Positions 46,786 to 57,463 of a stretch of DNA of 64,000 nucleotides are shown here, one piece after another. The notes under the pieces were generated by a model, which saw nothing but the letters and a program-made list of their open reading frames with translations, did no database searches and was not told where the DNA came from. Every line of letters starts with the position of its first letter. The first letter of the stretch is position 1. A program made the position numbers and the translations under genes. This stretch comes from Salvelinus alpinus (lineage: Eukaryota > Chordata > Actinopteri > Salmoniformes > Salmonidae): assembly GCF_045679555.1 (NCBI RefSeq), contig NC_092094.1, forward strand, positions 18,375,905 to 18,439,904. The letters run 5' to 3'.

Positions 46786-47265
46786 ATTAAGGACTGAATG
46801 GGTGTAAAAAGGTTACTTCTGTACTCACCACCCTGAAGAACGCTGTGAAGGAAAACTGGAAAGTCTGTTGATTGCCTATACAGTAAACACTGACCATGTA
46901 AATATTTTGGTGATTTAGGATTTTGATATTCTATTCACTTATTCTGAAATTGGAATTGAGATCTATATTAATCTTTGGACAAATAATATTATCTTTACCT
47001 TCATACCATGTCATCATCTTGCAAGGTCCAATTGAGATTGCTGATGGTAGTCCTAACAGTCCCAAACACATTTATAGACAGACCCCCTTAAAATTAAACA
47101 GTTTGACACTTTACATTAGGCTATATTATTTTTGCATCTTAATATTCTCATTTAGGTTAATTACCTGGTAGACAAACATTATTTGTAGATGCAGGTGAGT
47201 GGTGGCAAGATTCGCATACAGTAGGTGTGTCACGAGATCAGCCAGTAGTCTTGTCAAATGAAAGG

Positions 47266-47273
47266 GCATGCGC
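47266..47273. promoter_or_regulatory. NRF1-like GCATGCGC site in probable promoter
   Basis: GCATGCGC lies about 90 bp upstream of a good splice donor (AGAAG/GTAATT, exon end at 47358). It is the core of a bidirectional-type NRF1 site in housekeeping promoters, placed right for the gene at 48023. Confidence 0.35.
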
Positions 47274-48022
47274 GTTAGAAAGATGCCCGCTCTCTGAAGT
47301 TGAAGAGGTGGGTGGCGGGAGTCTGTCATGTGTCAGGGCCGGAGAATGACTTGAGAAGGTAATTCATCGCTATATGATTAATATAGTTTCTCAAAACTTT
47401 ATTTGGTACCAATTTAGATTTATTTATTTATTTCAGTGTTCCGCATCTGACATAATTCCAGACTATTTGGTGTATGCTAACCTTTTTTTGTTGCGGTCGG
47501 TAGGCTAACGACCAAGGCCTGTAGTTAGCTCAATTTAATGTCGTTGTCATTTATATTTCTTACTTTGTATTGGAAGACCACAGCCTGCAATCGCCGATAT
47601 TTTCTAAAGTTTGCCTAGTCAGGCTACTGTAACAAGTTCCATCATTAATACAAAATGTTACATGTCGAGATGATTGATGTGCAATGTATCAAGATGTACC
47701 GTATGAGGCTCTATGTGTTTAATACAGGTGTTGGGTTACATGGTTTCAAGAGAGGATACAAGTAACGTTAACAGTTCCCCAACATTGGAGGAACAGAAGG
47801 CGTCTTGAATAACTGGTAAGACAACCAATTACAGTATGCTATAGTCAGAGAGAATTCTCATTTGATAAACAGCCTTAAAGCATTTTTTTTAAATCCATTG
47901 TGATGGGCAGCCCCTAGACTGCATCCATGTAAATTATTTCATATTTCTATTTTGATGTCAAGAGGCCCGATGATGAATAATTATATATAATAATTTCCAC
48001 ACATTCTCTTTTCTATATTGAG

Positions 48023-49201
48023 ATGGCTGAAAGAGCGGAGACGGAGTACACAGAATCTGACACATTTTGGGATTCACCCAGGAGAGGAAAAATAAAAAAT
48101 AAATCAAAGAAAGACAAATGTCTAAAAAAGGACAAAACCCACAGGACAGAGTTGAAAGAGGCTGGTATTGAAGAGAAAAAGAAAACCAAAAAGTCCAAAG
48201 GTAATAGGAAGAAGAAAAAGAAGGGAAAAGTAGCCCTGGGATTACAAGATAGCTATTTTCTTTTTGAGGGAAACAGTGCACCAAACTCTCCAATAAAGCC
48301 AATTAAGTCTAGGGGAAAGTCCACTGTAAAATTTGCTGTAAAACATTACATTCAGAAACAGGAACCTGTGCCGGTGGTTAGTGACTCAGTGAAGGTACCC
48401 AAGAAGAAGACCCAGAGAAAAAAGAAAGTTGCATTTGATTTATTCCCTGATTACATACAAGCAAAACAGCCAGAAGTAGTCAAGTGTTGCACCTCAACAA
48501 CCAAAGGCACTTTTCCCTGGGAAAGCCCCAAGAGTGACAATGAGAGCAACTTTTCTGGGACTTATCAGTGGGGAGAGGGGCAAGAAAATGGGACAGAGTA
48601 TGGAAAGGGACAAACCAACTCTCAAAGTACTGCTGAAGATGCCAACAGTGAGGACCTGTTCATAACTCAGAAGAAATTCAGAGTACTAACATCTTCAGAT
48701 CACTCCAGCAGTGGAGGCACTGGTGAAGCCAACACCATAAAATTGGCCAGGCATACCAAGTCACTCATAGAGCCAAAAGAGGAGCCACTGCTCTGGAAGT
48801 CAACATCTGAGACAGCCACTCAAACAGAGAACTTCTTTACCTCAGAGATCTCCACATTCCTCAGGTTTCACCAGTCGTGTGGAGCTGCCGAGTGCTCAGA
48901 GCAACCTACTGACCTGAGTCTCCCTAACAGGATGAGGGCAGAGATGGGCATACATCCCCCATCATCTCAAAGAAAGGCTAATGAAGAGGAAACCAGCCCC
49001 CCACTTGGCCAGAAGTCAGACACAACGTCAAGTGAGGAGAATGACCCATTCTGGCGGTGCAAGAGTCAAGTTAAGGCAGTTCAGATGAGACTGAATGAAT
49101 CTTTCTTCTTTAAGATGAAGGGCGATGGACAGTCCCCAAGACCACAATCTCCCTTGATGAAACTTACACAGGCCCGTGGTGGGAAGAAAACAAAAAAGTA
49201 A
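48023..49201 (+). CDS. Unrecognised Lys-rich nuclear-type protein, 392 aa
   Basis: A clean 392-codon ORF in one coding exon. The ATG follows directly a possible acceptor (TCTATATTGAG, 48022). Plausible 5' UTR exons end at 47358 (AG/GTAATT) and span 47728-47815 (ACAG/... /GTAAGA). AATAAA is at 49394-49399. Residues 1-75 hold an acidic start with TFWDSPRRGK and then very basic runs (KNKSKKDKCLKKDK, KKKTKKSKGNRKKKKKGK), probable nuclear or nucleolar signals. Further parts: KVPKKKTQRKKKVAFDLFPD (~120-140), DLFITQKKFRV (~212), an acidic Ser-rich middle, and a C-terminus DPFWRCKSQVKAVQMRLNES plus SPRPQSPLMKLTQ. The motifs xFWDS/PFW and DLFITQK look conserved-protein-like. I do not recognise the family and assign no function. 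Confidence 0.8.
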   Translation: MAERAETEYTESDTFWDSPRRGKIKNKSKKDKCLKKDKTHRTELKEAGIEEKKKTKKSKGNRKKKKKGKVALGLQDSYFLFEGNSAPNSPIKPIKSRGKSTVKFAVKHYIQKQEPVPVVSDSVKVPKKKTQRKKKVAFDLFPDYIQAKQPEVVKCCTSTTKGTFPWESPKSDNESNFSGTYQWGEGQENGTEYGKGQTNSQSTAEDANSEDLFITQKKFRVLTSSDHSSSGGTGEANTIKLARHTKSLIEPKEEPLLWKSTSETATQTENFFTSEISTFLRFHQSCGAAECSEQPTDLSLPNRMRAEMGIHPPSSQRKANEEETSPPLGQKSDTTSSEENDPFWRCKSQVKAVQMRLNESFFFKMKGDGQSPRPQSPLMKLTQARGGKKTKK

Positions 49202-49620
49202 CAAGTGAAGTTCAAACCTGAACTTCCCCTCAAGAACTAAAGGTTGAAAAAAAGAGTCAAAAACAATACAATTTTATTAGTGATAGTCATTCACAAGGAT
49301 ACATTTGCTTTGTGGTGTTCTTTGTCCCAGGTTTCCAAAATAGGTTCATTTTATAGGTTTATATGTTTTCCAAGTTGAATTAAAAACACATTCAATAAAA
49401 AAATGTATTAATGCACATTTTATGGAAGAAATTGCAAGTCACTCATCAAATGAAGTTCCTTAATTTGTCATTTTCTTCTTACATAATCATTTAGTGGATC
49501 ATTAGCTGTGGTAGCAATAGCAGCTTCATGTGCAACGCCATCACCACAGTACACATCACTAATTGATAACCTTTATTATTAGTGACATTCAACTGAAACA
49601 CTATTCATGTAAAGCGTACA

Positions 49621-49833
49621 CTAATTGTGTCTGAATAGCTTGATTCCAATCCACTTCCATAGATGGAAAAACACATAGACTGGGATGGTGACTGGTAACA
49701 GAAGACTGTAGAAACACACACTGCTAGTGCTTGTACATCCCTGAGGGAAATTATCATCCACAGTCGCAGAATAGAAAAGTCCAAATAGGGAGACTATAGG
49801 AACCAGTACTGTGAGGGTAGAGAGAGATAACAT
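49621..49833 (-). CDS. pigy: pigy, GPI-GlcNAc transferase subunit Y
   Basis: A 70-aa protein with two hydrophobic segments (LTVLVPIVSLFGLFYSA and FYSLLLPVTIPVYVFFHLW) separated by NFPQGCTSTSSVC and ending GIKLFRHN. This matches PIG-Y (71 aa in human), a small ER-membrane subunit of the GPI-N-acetylglucosaminyltransferase complex that makes GlcNAc-PI, the first step of GPI anchor synthesis. In mammals it is the second cistron of the PYURF mRNA; here too its ATG lies 121 nt after the pyurf stop codon on the same strand with no intron between. AATAAA on the minus strand at 49577-49572. It is full-length and undamaged. Confidence 0.96.
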   Translation of the reverse strand: MLSLSTLTVLVPIVSLFGLFYSATVDDNFPQGCTSTSSVCFYSLLLPVTIPVYVFFHLWKWIGIKLFRHN

Positions 49834-49954
49834 CTTGACTTCTAGCTAACAACTAATTTAAACACTGTTCAGGGTCAAGATCTTCTTGAGTCTTTACTGT
49901 TTGTGTTTTATGCCTGCTGTGCTGGTTTCACTGGTGTTTCAGGTTATTTTTTAA

Positions 49955-50417
49955 TCAATCTTGCATATTGGGAATCATGTTGGGAATCCCATCAAATATT
50001 GGGTATGCGATGCCAAGCTCCTCGTTGATGAGTTCATTGGTATTTACCTCGTACCTGCGTGATAAGACGAGAGTACAACAATTAGGCTAGCTAGCTAACT
50101 GTTAGCTGATGCTACCTAAACAGCTGAGACAAAAAGTGGTGTTTCTGTCTCAGCTATGCCATAGCAAAACAAGATCGTCGTTGGATTAGGTAAAATAGTA
50201 TAAATCGGGTAATGTATAATAACATGACTCACCTCAATTGCTTTTTGGATAGTGGACAAACAACAAATTTGAGCAAGGAAGTGTCGAAGTCCTTCACAAC
50301 TGTCAAATGCCTTCCAGATACAGGCAGAGGTCCTACGCCCCGTAAAACAATCACATATTTGACAAACCTTTGAATACTCCGAGTTTCATTAACTCATCTT
50401 CTTGAATTCTGAAACAT
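49955..50417 (-). CDS. pyurf: pyurf (PreY), first cistron, with an in-frame TGA near the start
   Basis: Mitochondrial Trm112-like protein, the first cistron of the PYURF-PIGY mRNA, known to support methyltransferases of complex I and coenzyme Q assembly. Exon 1 ends at 50233 (CAATTGAG/GTGAGT); exon 2 runs 50054-49955 (TGA 49957-49955) after ATCACGCAG. The joined frame reads DFDTSLLKFVVCPLSKKQLR, then YEVNTNELINEELGIAYPIF and DGIPNMIP, a near match to human PYURF. Upstream the frame continues with a basic, hydrophobic leader (RSIQRFVKYVIVLRGVGPLP), which suits a mitochondrial presequence. It reaches an in-frame ATG at 50417-50415, but codon 8 is TGA (50396-50394) and I see no other in-frame ATG in the exon. 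So either this allele is disrupted, or the start is elsewhere (an upstream exon or a non-AUG codon). Confidence 0.8.
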
Positions 50418-51015
50418 GACCGAAGTAGCCAGCAGATGTGCCTTTTAAGGTGTTGTTGTATCCGCAATGAACAACAGCTCAAGCTAAACTGGAAGAACAC
50501 ACGAAATTGTACTGGTGCATCACAAATGTAGTCCCCAGTATCTGATTAACTAGTTCCGTCCTCTAGAAATTCAACTGCACATTTCAGATTTTCAACAGCA
50601 AATAGTGAAAATATTAAAAAGCACTTAAAAAATCAGAGCCGGTGTTAAATTGTCAGCTATATAAATATTACAGACGACTGATACAGGCTAATATAAAAAA
50701 TGAGTGTGCAGATTTGACAAGTATTATACATGCCTGACCACGAGATGGTAGCACAAACTCACACAGGTATTTTACTCAAATATAATGCCCGTGTTCGAGA
50801 GGATCAAAACCGTAATGTGTCATTGGTAAATCGCCTGCACTGTCGGCGGCAATGTCGAACAAGCCCAAAGTGTGTGGTTATTTACATCAGCGTTGCCATG
50901 TCCTCAGTTTTCCGAAAATTGGTCTACTTAGAAAACGATGTCGCGGGTGAAAATGTATTGTAACGACCCTGGGTTTATAACCGCGGAAATCGACTCTGCC
51001 ACATGAGCATGCTTT
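50418..51015 (-). other. Upstream region of pyurf-pigy
   Basis: Expected to hold the promoter of the pyurf-pigy unit. No TATA box or strong known motif seen. Confidence 0.35.
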
Positions 51016-51017
51016 TG

Positions 51018-51090
51018 CGGCACAGTCGATAGCGAGCTGGACTTCGGACCAGAAGGTCGAAGGTTCGAGGCCTGCTCCCTGCTGTTTCAT
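51018..51090 (+). repeat. tRNA-like sequence (SINE head or tRNA pseudogene)
   Basis: GATAGCGAGCTGGACTTCGG (A-box-like) is followed 30 bp on by GGTTCGAGGCC (B-box, 51061-51072). I recall this as a recurrent tRNA-derived salmonid sequence. No intact cloverleaf or SINE tail visible. Confidence 0.5.
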
Positions 51091-51288
51091 TACAGTGTTA
51101 TTGGTCGCGGATAACGGGTTTTTGTCCTACTTTTAAATTGCACCGCGGCCGCCATGGCATTTCTCTTTCAATTTTTTTATTTTTGTACTGTTACCTGCTG
51201 CTGACTATCAGAAAGTGAGTCGTCTTGAATAACTGAATAGCTGTTGCTGAGTGAAAAGGTAAGTAGTGGGAGGGGGAGTACTGAGCGG

Positions 51289-51290
<2 letters not shown>

Positions 51291-51320
<30 letters not shown>
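51291..51320. repeat. (GT)n microsatellite
   Basis: About 14 GT units. Confidence 0.95.
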
Positions 51321-51426
51321 ACAGCTGAGTGATAGAGAGCAGAGCAGTGATGCTGGTTGCTATTTTTTAAGCCTTGTGGCCGGGTTTTGAGTGGTAATTT
51401 TGCTAGATTTTTTTTCCAGGCAACCC

Positions 51427-51492
51427 TGATTTACATTTTAGTCATTAGCAGACGCTCTTATCCAGAGTGACTTACAGTTAGTGCATTTATCC
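51427..51492 (-). mobile_element. SINE 3' tail fragment
   Basis: The minus strand reads CTGTAAGTCACTCTGGATAA and GAGCGTCTGCTAATGACTAA, the tail of the SINE type seen complete at 21766-21930. Confidence 0.75.
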
Positions 51493-51499
51493 CATGATA

Positions 51500-52465
51500 T
51501 ATCCTTACACATGATATGGAAATGAGTCAAGTAGAGATTATGTTTTATGCATATAAAGTCATTACAGCCTTTATTGTTCAAATGCAGCTTTAATGAAAGT
51601 CACATAGGCCTACAGAAAAAGTAAAGGCCAAATATTACATTGAGATGGTTAAAAAAACTTGGAAGAAGAAAGTGATGTATTATTGTAGAGTTGCGGATAT
51701 TGCTCTGAGAGTTTTTAGTGAAGGCATCCAAGTGTTTTAGGTTCTGTGAGCGCACTGCTAACATAATAGAATGCCTCCGGGCTCTAAACTGCAGCAGTGT
51801 AATTAGATTGAAGCCTGTGAGTATCCAGTTCACCGTTACCATCATTACAGACCCTGAGGACAAGCTTCTGCTTCAAGCAAGAACACATAACGTGATGAGG
51901 CTGAGGCTCCTCTCTGATTACATTCCATAAAGAAATATCAAACTTTGCTACCCAGTGGAGTCTGATAACCTATTTCTGATTCATACCGTAGACTACAGTT
52001 CACTGTGTGCAGATACTGAATAAAATAATCCATCTCTCAGAATGATTTGATATCTATCACAAACTTCAAGGTAAAGTCTCTTTAAAAGCATGTTCACAAA
52101 AAAACAACAGATACTGCAATTGTTTTTTCCAATAAAGTTCACTTTGCCTCTCACTTCTATCTTTCTAACTGACATTCTTTCATCCATCCAGGCACGTTTC
52201 TCCTGCCCAGGCTTTGTTGATGCCTGCCAGCTCTTACAACGCCTGGATAGGTGTTTTACGTATCAGCTAACCACATCATATGCTATAGCAATCTGTCAAT
52301 GACACAGTCAATGATGTGACATGCAACCATAGGTTGATGGATGGGACATCTGGGCAGAGAAACGCAACCACTGTCTCTTCATGTGACCCTTAAAGCTCAT
52401 GAGTGACATGATTCATTCAGCTGTACTGAGAAGTACATGCCTCAAAGGGTAGAGGAGGAAATTAT
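51500..52465. other. Spacer, nothing recognised
   Basis: No gene or named repeat. Confidence 0.4.
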
Positions 52466-52472
52466 AAATATA

Positions 52473-55400
52473 CAGTACCAGTCAAAAGTTTGGACACACC
52501 CAGCTTCACGAGGAGTGCTTTTCCAACAGTCTTGATGTAGTTCCCACATATGCTAAGCACTTGTTGGCTGCATCTCAATTGGGTGATTGTTGGGTGATTG
52601 TAGAGGCCAGGTCATCAGATGCAGCTCTCCATCACTCTCCTTCTTGGTCAAATAGCCCTTATACAGCCTGGAGCCTTTCTATTAACAGGTGTGCCTTGTT
52701 AAAAGTCAATTTGAGAAAATCGAGCAAGGGTTGCCTTCCAGAGAGACATCAGAGATTGTAATATTCTCTGTTTCACAGAAACATGTCTCTCTTGGGATAT
52801 GTTGTCGTAATCGGTTCAGCCACCGGGCTTCTCCATGCATCGCGCCGACAGAGCTAAACACTTCTCTGGGAAGAGGAAGGGCGGGGGTGTATGCTTCATG
52901 ATTATCGACTCATGGTGTAATCATAACAACATACAGGAACTCAAGTCCTTCTGCTCACTCAACCTAGAATTCCTTATAATCAAATGCTGGCCATTTTACC
53001 TACCAAGAGAATTCTCGTCAGTTATAGTCACAGCTGTGTACATTCCCCCTCAAGCAGACTCCAAGACGGCCATCAAGGAACATCATTGGACTATATGCAA
53101 AGTGGAAACCATATATCCTGAGGCTGCATTTATTGTAGCTGGGGATTTTAACAAAGCAAATTTCCTACCGTGTTATAGACAGAAACTCGTCACAGGATGT
53201 ACCAGTGACGAGAACCATTCAACGCTGGTCCGACCAATCGGAAGCCATGCTTCAAGACTGTTTTGATCACGCAGACTGGAATATGTTCTGGTCAGCCTCA
53301 GAGAACAACATCGACCAATACGCTGACTCGATGAGTGCGTTCATAATGAAGTGCATTAGAGATGTTGTACCCACTGTGACTATTAAAACCTATCCTAAGC
53401 AGAAACTGTGGATGGATGGCAGCATTCGCGCAAAACTGAAAGCGTGATCCACCGCATTTAACCATGGAAAGAGGTCTGGGAATATGACTGAATATAAACA
53501 GTGTAGTTATTCCCTCCGCAAGGCAATCAAACAAGCGAAATGCCAGTACAGGGACAAGGTGGATTCGCAATTCAATGGCTCAGACACGAGACATATGTGG
53601 CAGGGTCTACAGGAAATCACAGACTACAAAAAGAAAACCAGCCACGTCATGGACACCAACGTGACGCTTCCAGACAAACTAAACACCTTCTTTGCCCGCT
53701 TTGAGGATAATAGAGTGGCACAGTCGCAGCCCGCTAACAAGGACTGTGCCCCCGCCCTCTAGTTCTCCATGGCTGACGAGAGTAAAACATTTAAACCCTC
53801 GCAAGGCTGCTAGCCCAGACGGCATCCTCAGAGCATGCGCAGACCAGCTGGCTGCTGTGTTTATGGACATATTCAATTGCTCCCTATCCCAGTCTGTTGT
53901 ATCCCACATGATTCAAGATGGCTACCATTGTTCCTGTACCCAAGAAGGCAAAGATAACTGAACTAAATGACTACCGCCCCGTAGCACTCACTTCTGTCAT
54001 CGTGAAGTGCTTTGAGAGACTAGTCAAGGATCATATCACCTCCACCTTACCAGCCAGCCTAGACCCACTTCAATTTGCATACCGCCCCAACAGGTCCACA
54101 GACGACTCAATCGTCATCACACTGCACACTGCCCTATCCCATCTGGACAAAAGGAATACCTATGTAAGAATGCTGTTCATTGACTACAGCTCAGCATTCA
54201 ACACCATAGTACACTCCAAGCTCATCATTGAGCTGGAGGGCCTCTGTCTCAACCTTTCCTTGTGCAATTGGGTCCTGGACTTTCTGATGGCACCCCCAGG
54301 TGGTGAAGGTAGGAAACAACATCTCCACTTCGCTGACCCTCAACACTGGCGCCCCACAAGGGTGCGTGCTCAGCCCCCTCCTGTAGTCCCTGTTCACCCA
54401 TGACTGCATGGCCATGCACGCCTCCAACTCAATCATCAAGTTTGCAGACGACACAACAGTAGTGGGCTTGATTACCAACAACAACGGAAAAGTCTACAGG
54501 GAGGAAGTGAGGGCACTCGGAAAAACAAACTCTCACTCAACATCAAAAAAAAAAGGAGATGACCGTGAACTTCAGAAAAGAGCAGAGGGAGCACCCCCCC
54601 ATCTACATCGAAGGGACAGCAGTGGAGAAGGTGGAACGTTTTAAGTTCCTCGGCGTACACATCACAGACAAACTGAAATGGTCCACCCACACAGACAGTG
54701 TGGTGAAGAACACGCAACAGCGCCTCTTCAACCTCAGGAGGCTGAAGAAATTTGGCTTGTCACCCAAAACCCTGACAAACTTTTACAGATCCACAACCTA
54801 GAGCATCCTGTCGGGCTGTATCACAGCAACTGCACCGCCCTCAACCACAAGGCTCTTCAGAGGGTGGTGCGGTCTGCACAACACATCACTGGGGGAAAAC
54901 TACCTGCCCTTCATGACACCTACAGCACCCGATGTCACAGGAAGGCCAAAAAGATCATCAAGGATATCAACCACCCGAGCCACTGCCTGTTCACACCGCT
55001 ACCATCCAGAAGGCGAGGTTAGTACATGTGCATCAAAGCTGGGACTGAAAAGCTGTTTTTCAGTCTCTATCTCAAGACCATCAGACTGCTAAACAGCAAT
55101 CACTAACTCAGAGAGCTGCGGCCTACATTGAGACCCAATCACTGGCCACTTTAATAAATGGATCACTTGTCACTTTATACAATGCCACTCTAAATAATGC
55201 CACTTTAATAATGTTTACATATCTTACAATACTCATATCGCATGTATATACTGTATTTTACACCATCTATTGCACCTTGCCTATGCCGCTCGGCCATCGC
55301 TCATCCATATACTTACATGTACATATTCTCATTCGCCACTTTAGACTTGTGTGTATTAGGTAGTTGTTGGGGTATTGTTCGATTACTTGTTAGATATTAC

Positions 55401-56657
55401 TGCGCTGTCGGAACTAGAAGCACAAGCATTTCGCTACACTCGCATTAACATCTGCTAACCATGTGTATGTGACAAATAACATTTGATTTGATTTGAGCCA
55501 GTCAGTTGCGTTGTGACAAGGTAGGGCTGGTATACAGAAGATAGCCCTATTTGGTAAAATACCAAGTCCATATTATGGCAAGAACAGCTCAACAAGAAGG
55601 TAATTCAATCTGGAAAATGTCCAGTTGTAAAAACCATCAAGCACTATGATGAAACTGTCTCTCATGAGGACCGCCACAACAAAGGAAGACCCAGAGTTAC
55701 CTCTGTTGCAGAGGATAAGTTCATTAGAGATACCAGCCTCAGAAATTGCAGCCCAAATAAATGCTTCACATAGTTTAAGTAACAGACACATCTCAACATC
55801 ATCTGTTGCAGAGGAGACTACATGAATCAGGCCTTCATGGTCAAATTGCTGCAAAGAAACATCTACTAAAGGACACCAATAATAAGAAGAGACTTGCTTG
55901 GGCCAAGAAACAAAAGCAATGGACATTAGACCGGTGGAAATCTGTCCTTTGGTCTGATGAGTTCAAATTTGAGATTTTTGGTTCCACCTGCCGTGTGTTT
56001 GTGAGACGCAGAGTAGGTGAATGGATGATCTCCGTATGTGTGGTTCCCACTGTGAAGCTTGGAGGAGGAGGTGTGATGGTTTAGGAGTGCTTTGCTGGTG
56101 ACACTGTCTGTGATTTATTTAGAATTTAAGGCACACTTAACCAGCATGTCTACCACAGCATTCTGTAGCGATACACCATCCCATCTGTTTTTCAACAGGA
56201 CAATGACCCAACACGCCTCCAGGCTGTATAAGGGCTATTTGAACATGAACAAGAAGGAGAGTGATGGAGTGCTGCATCAGATGACCTGGCCTCTACAATC
56301 ACCTGACCTCAACACAATTGAGATGGTTTGGGATGAGTTGGACCACAGGAAAAACAGCCAACAAGTGCTCAGCATATGAGGGAACTCCTTCAAGATTGTT
56401 GGAAAACCATTCCTCATGAAGCTGGTTGAGAGAATGTCAAGAGTGTGCAAAGCTGTCATCAATGCAAAGGGTGGCTATTTGAAGAATCTCAGATATAGAA
56501 TATGATTTGTTTAATACTTTTTTTGGTTACTACATGATTCCACATGTGTTACTTCAAAGTTTTGATGTCTTCACTATTATTCTAGAATGTAGAAAATAGT
56601 AAAAATAAAGAAAAGCCCTTGTATGAGTAGGTGTTCTAAAACTTTTTACCGGTAATG
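52473..56657 (+). mobile_element. Tc1 copy split by a LINE insertion
   Basis: Left terminal repeat CAGTACCAGTCAAAAGTTTG at 52473, next to rearranged inverted Tc1 pieces (52503-52675), then left-side Tc1 sequence AACAGGTGTGCCTTGTTAAA (52685-52705). After the LINE (52712-55495) the Tc1 resumes at GAGCCAGTCAGTTGCGTTGT (55495) and continues through transposase remnants: [40 protein letters not shown] (55806-56084), DNDPT and SPDLNTIEMVWDELD (56200-56345). It ends at the right terminal repeat near 56657. Frames are broken and the acidic catalytic motif is altered (DLNTIE). Confidence 0.82.
52712..55495 (+). mobile_element. L2-type LINE, full RT region, many frameshifts
   Basis: Endonuclease remnants: LFHRNMSLLG-type FTET motif near 52770 in another frame, HRADRAKHFSGKRKGGGVCF (52836-52895), VTAVYIPPQADSKTAIKEHH (53026-53085) and AAFIVAGDFNKANF (53123-53164). 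Much of the rest of the endonuclease is deleted at about 53165. The linker and RT follow: KAASPDGILRACADQLAAVF (53797-53862), [20 protein letters not shown] (53971-54031), [14 protein letters not shown] (54077-54116), [13 protein letters not shown] (54175-54213), a NTGAPQG-like site in a shifted frame (54341-54363), FADDTTVVG (54443-54469), then FKFLGVHITDKLKWSTHTDS (54639-54698). The tail is GCACAAGCATTTCGCTACAC and repeated ATTTG at 55483-55495. At least six frame changes; dead. Confidence 0.88.
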
Positions 56658-57463
56658 TTTACCAAATTGTTTAACATAAAAAAAAAGCTTTTAGAAGACA
56701 GAATGAGACACTTCCAAAGAGATATAGTCATTGTGATAATTTAAAAAATCAAAGATTAGCTCTTTATGACCTTTCACAGCTCCTGAGCATGACCAAGAGT
56801 AAATGGGATTAGGAGGTTCACTTTCTTAGCTTTGAATTAAATGTAGGGGCTCTCATTTAGACAGCATTACAGTCTCATTATTGTTTGAAATGCTCGAGAA
56901 CAAGCTCATCATCTCTCAGACAGATTTAGTTCCCAGGTACAATGTTGCCACAATTGTGATTCCTTGCATAGGGTTGAGATTATTAAAACAGGAGTCTTTC
57001 TCTGCAAGCAGGGTTTTCATTTCCAATTCCACGTTATTTAAGTATTGCCAACCCAGCACACTCTGTGTCTGATAATCAGCTCCCCATGGGCCTCTTCTCT
57101 CCCCAACACCTGAGCTTCCCCATCAATGAGACATTAAAACGAGAACTGCAGCAGTGCCTTAATACCCCTGATATACGACCATGCCCAGAAGTAACAAAGC
57201 TTACCCTGAAATTAAATCTCATGGTTAGTCAGCAGCGAAACGCAGCAAGGCGTGAGAGGGCCCACATTCTGCATCATTACTGTTCCTTCAAGGTCCCCAA
57301 GTGCTTCATTGCCCATGTAAATCACTGGGCTGTATTTAGCAGTGACTGTATTGTGTTTATTCATTTTGAGTGTTAATTGGATGAGCTGTAATGCAGCAGT
57401 GTTAATGGGAGGAGATGCTATGGTTATAGACACTTGTTTGACCTTTCTTGTCATTGATCAGCC

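Noticed and set aside
47958-48302. Minus-strand ORFs overlapping the 392-aa gene
   Set aside because: They are Phe/Ser-rich antisense images of the Lys/Glu-rich plus-strand ORF.
51018-51090. A functional tRNA gene
   Set aside because: A- and B-box-like sequences exist, but I cannot fold a complete cloverleaf, and the sequence resembles a recurrent SINE head.
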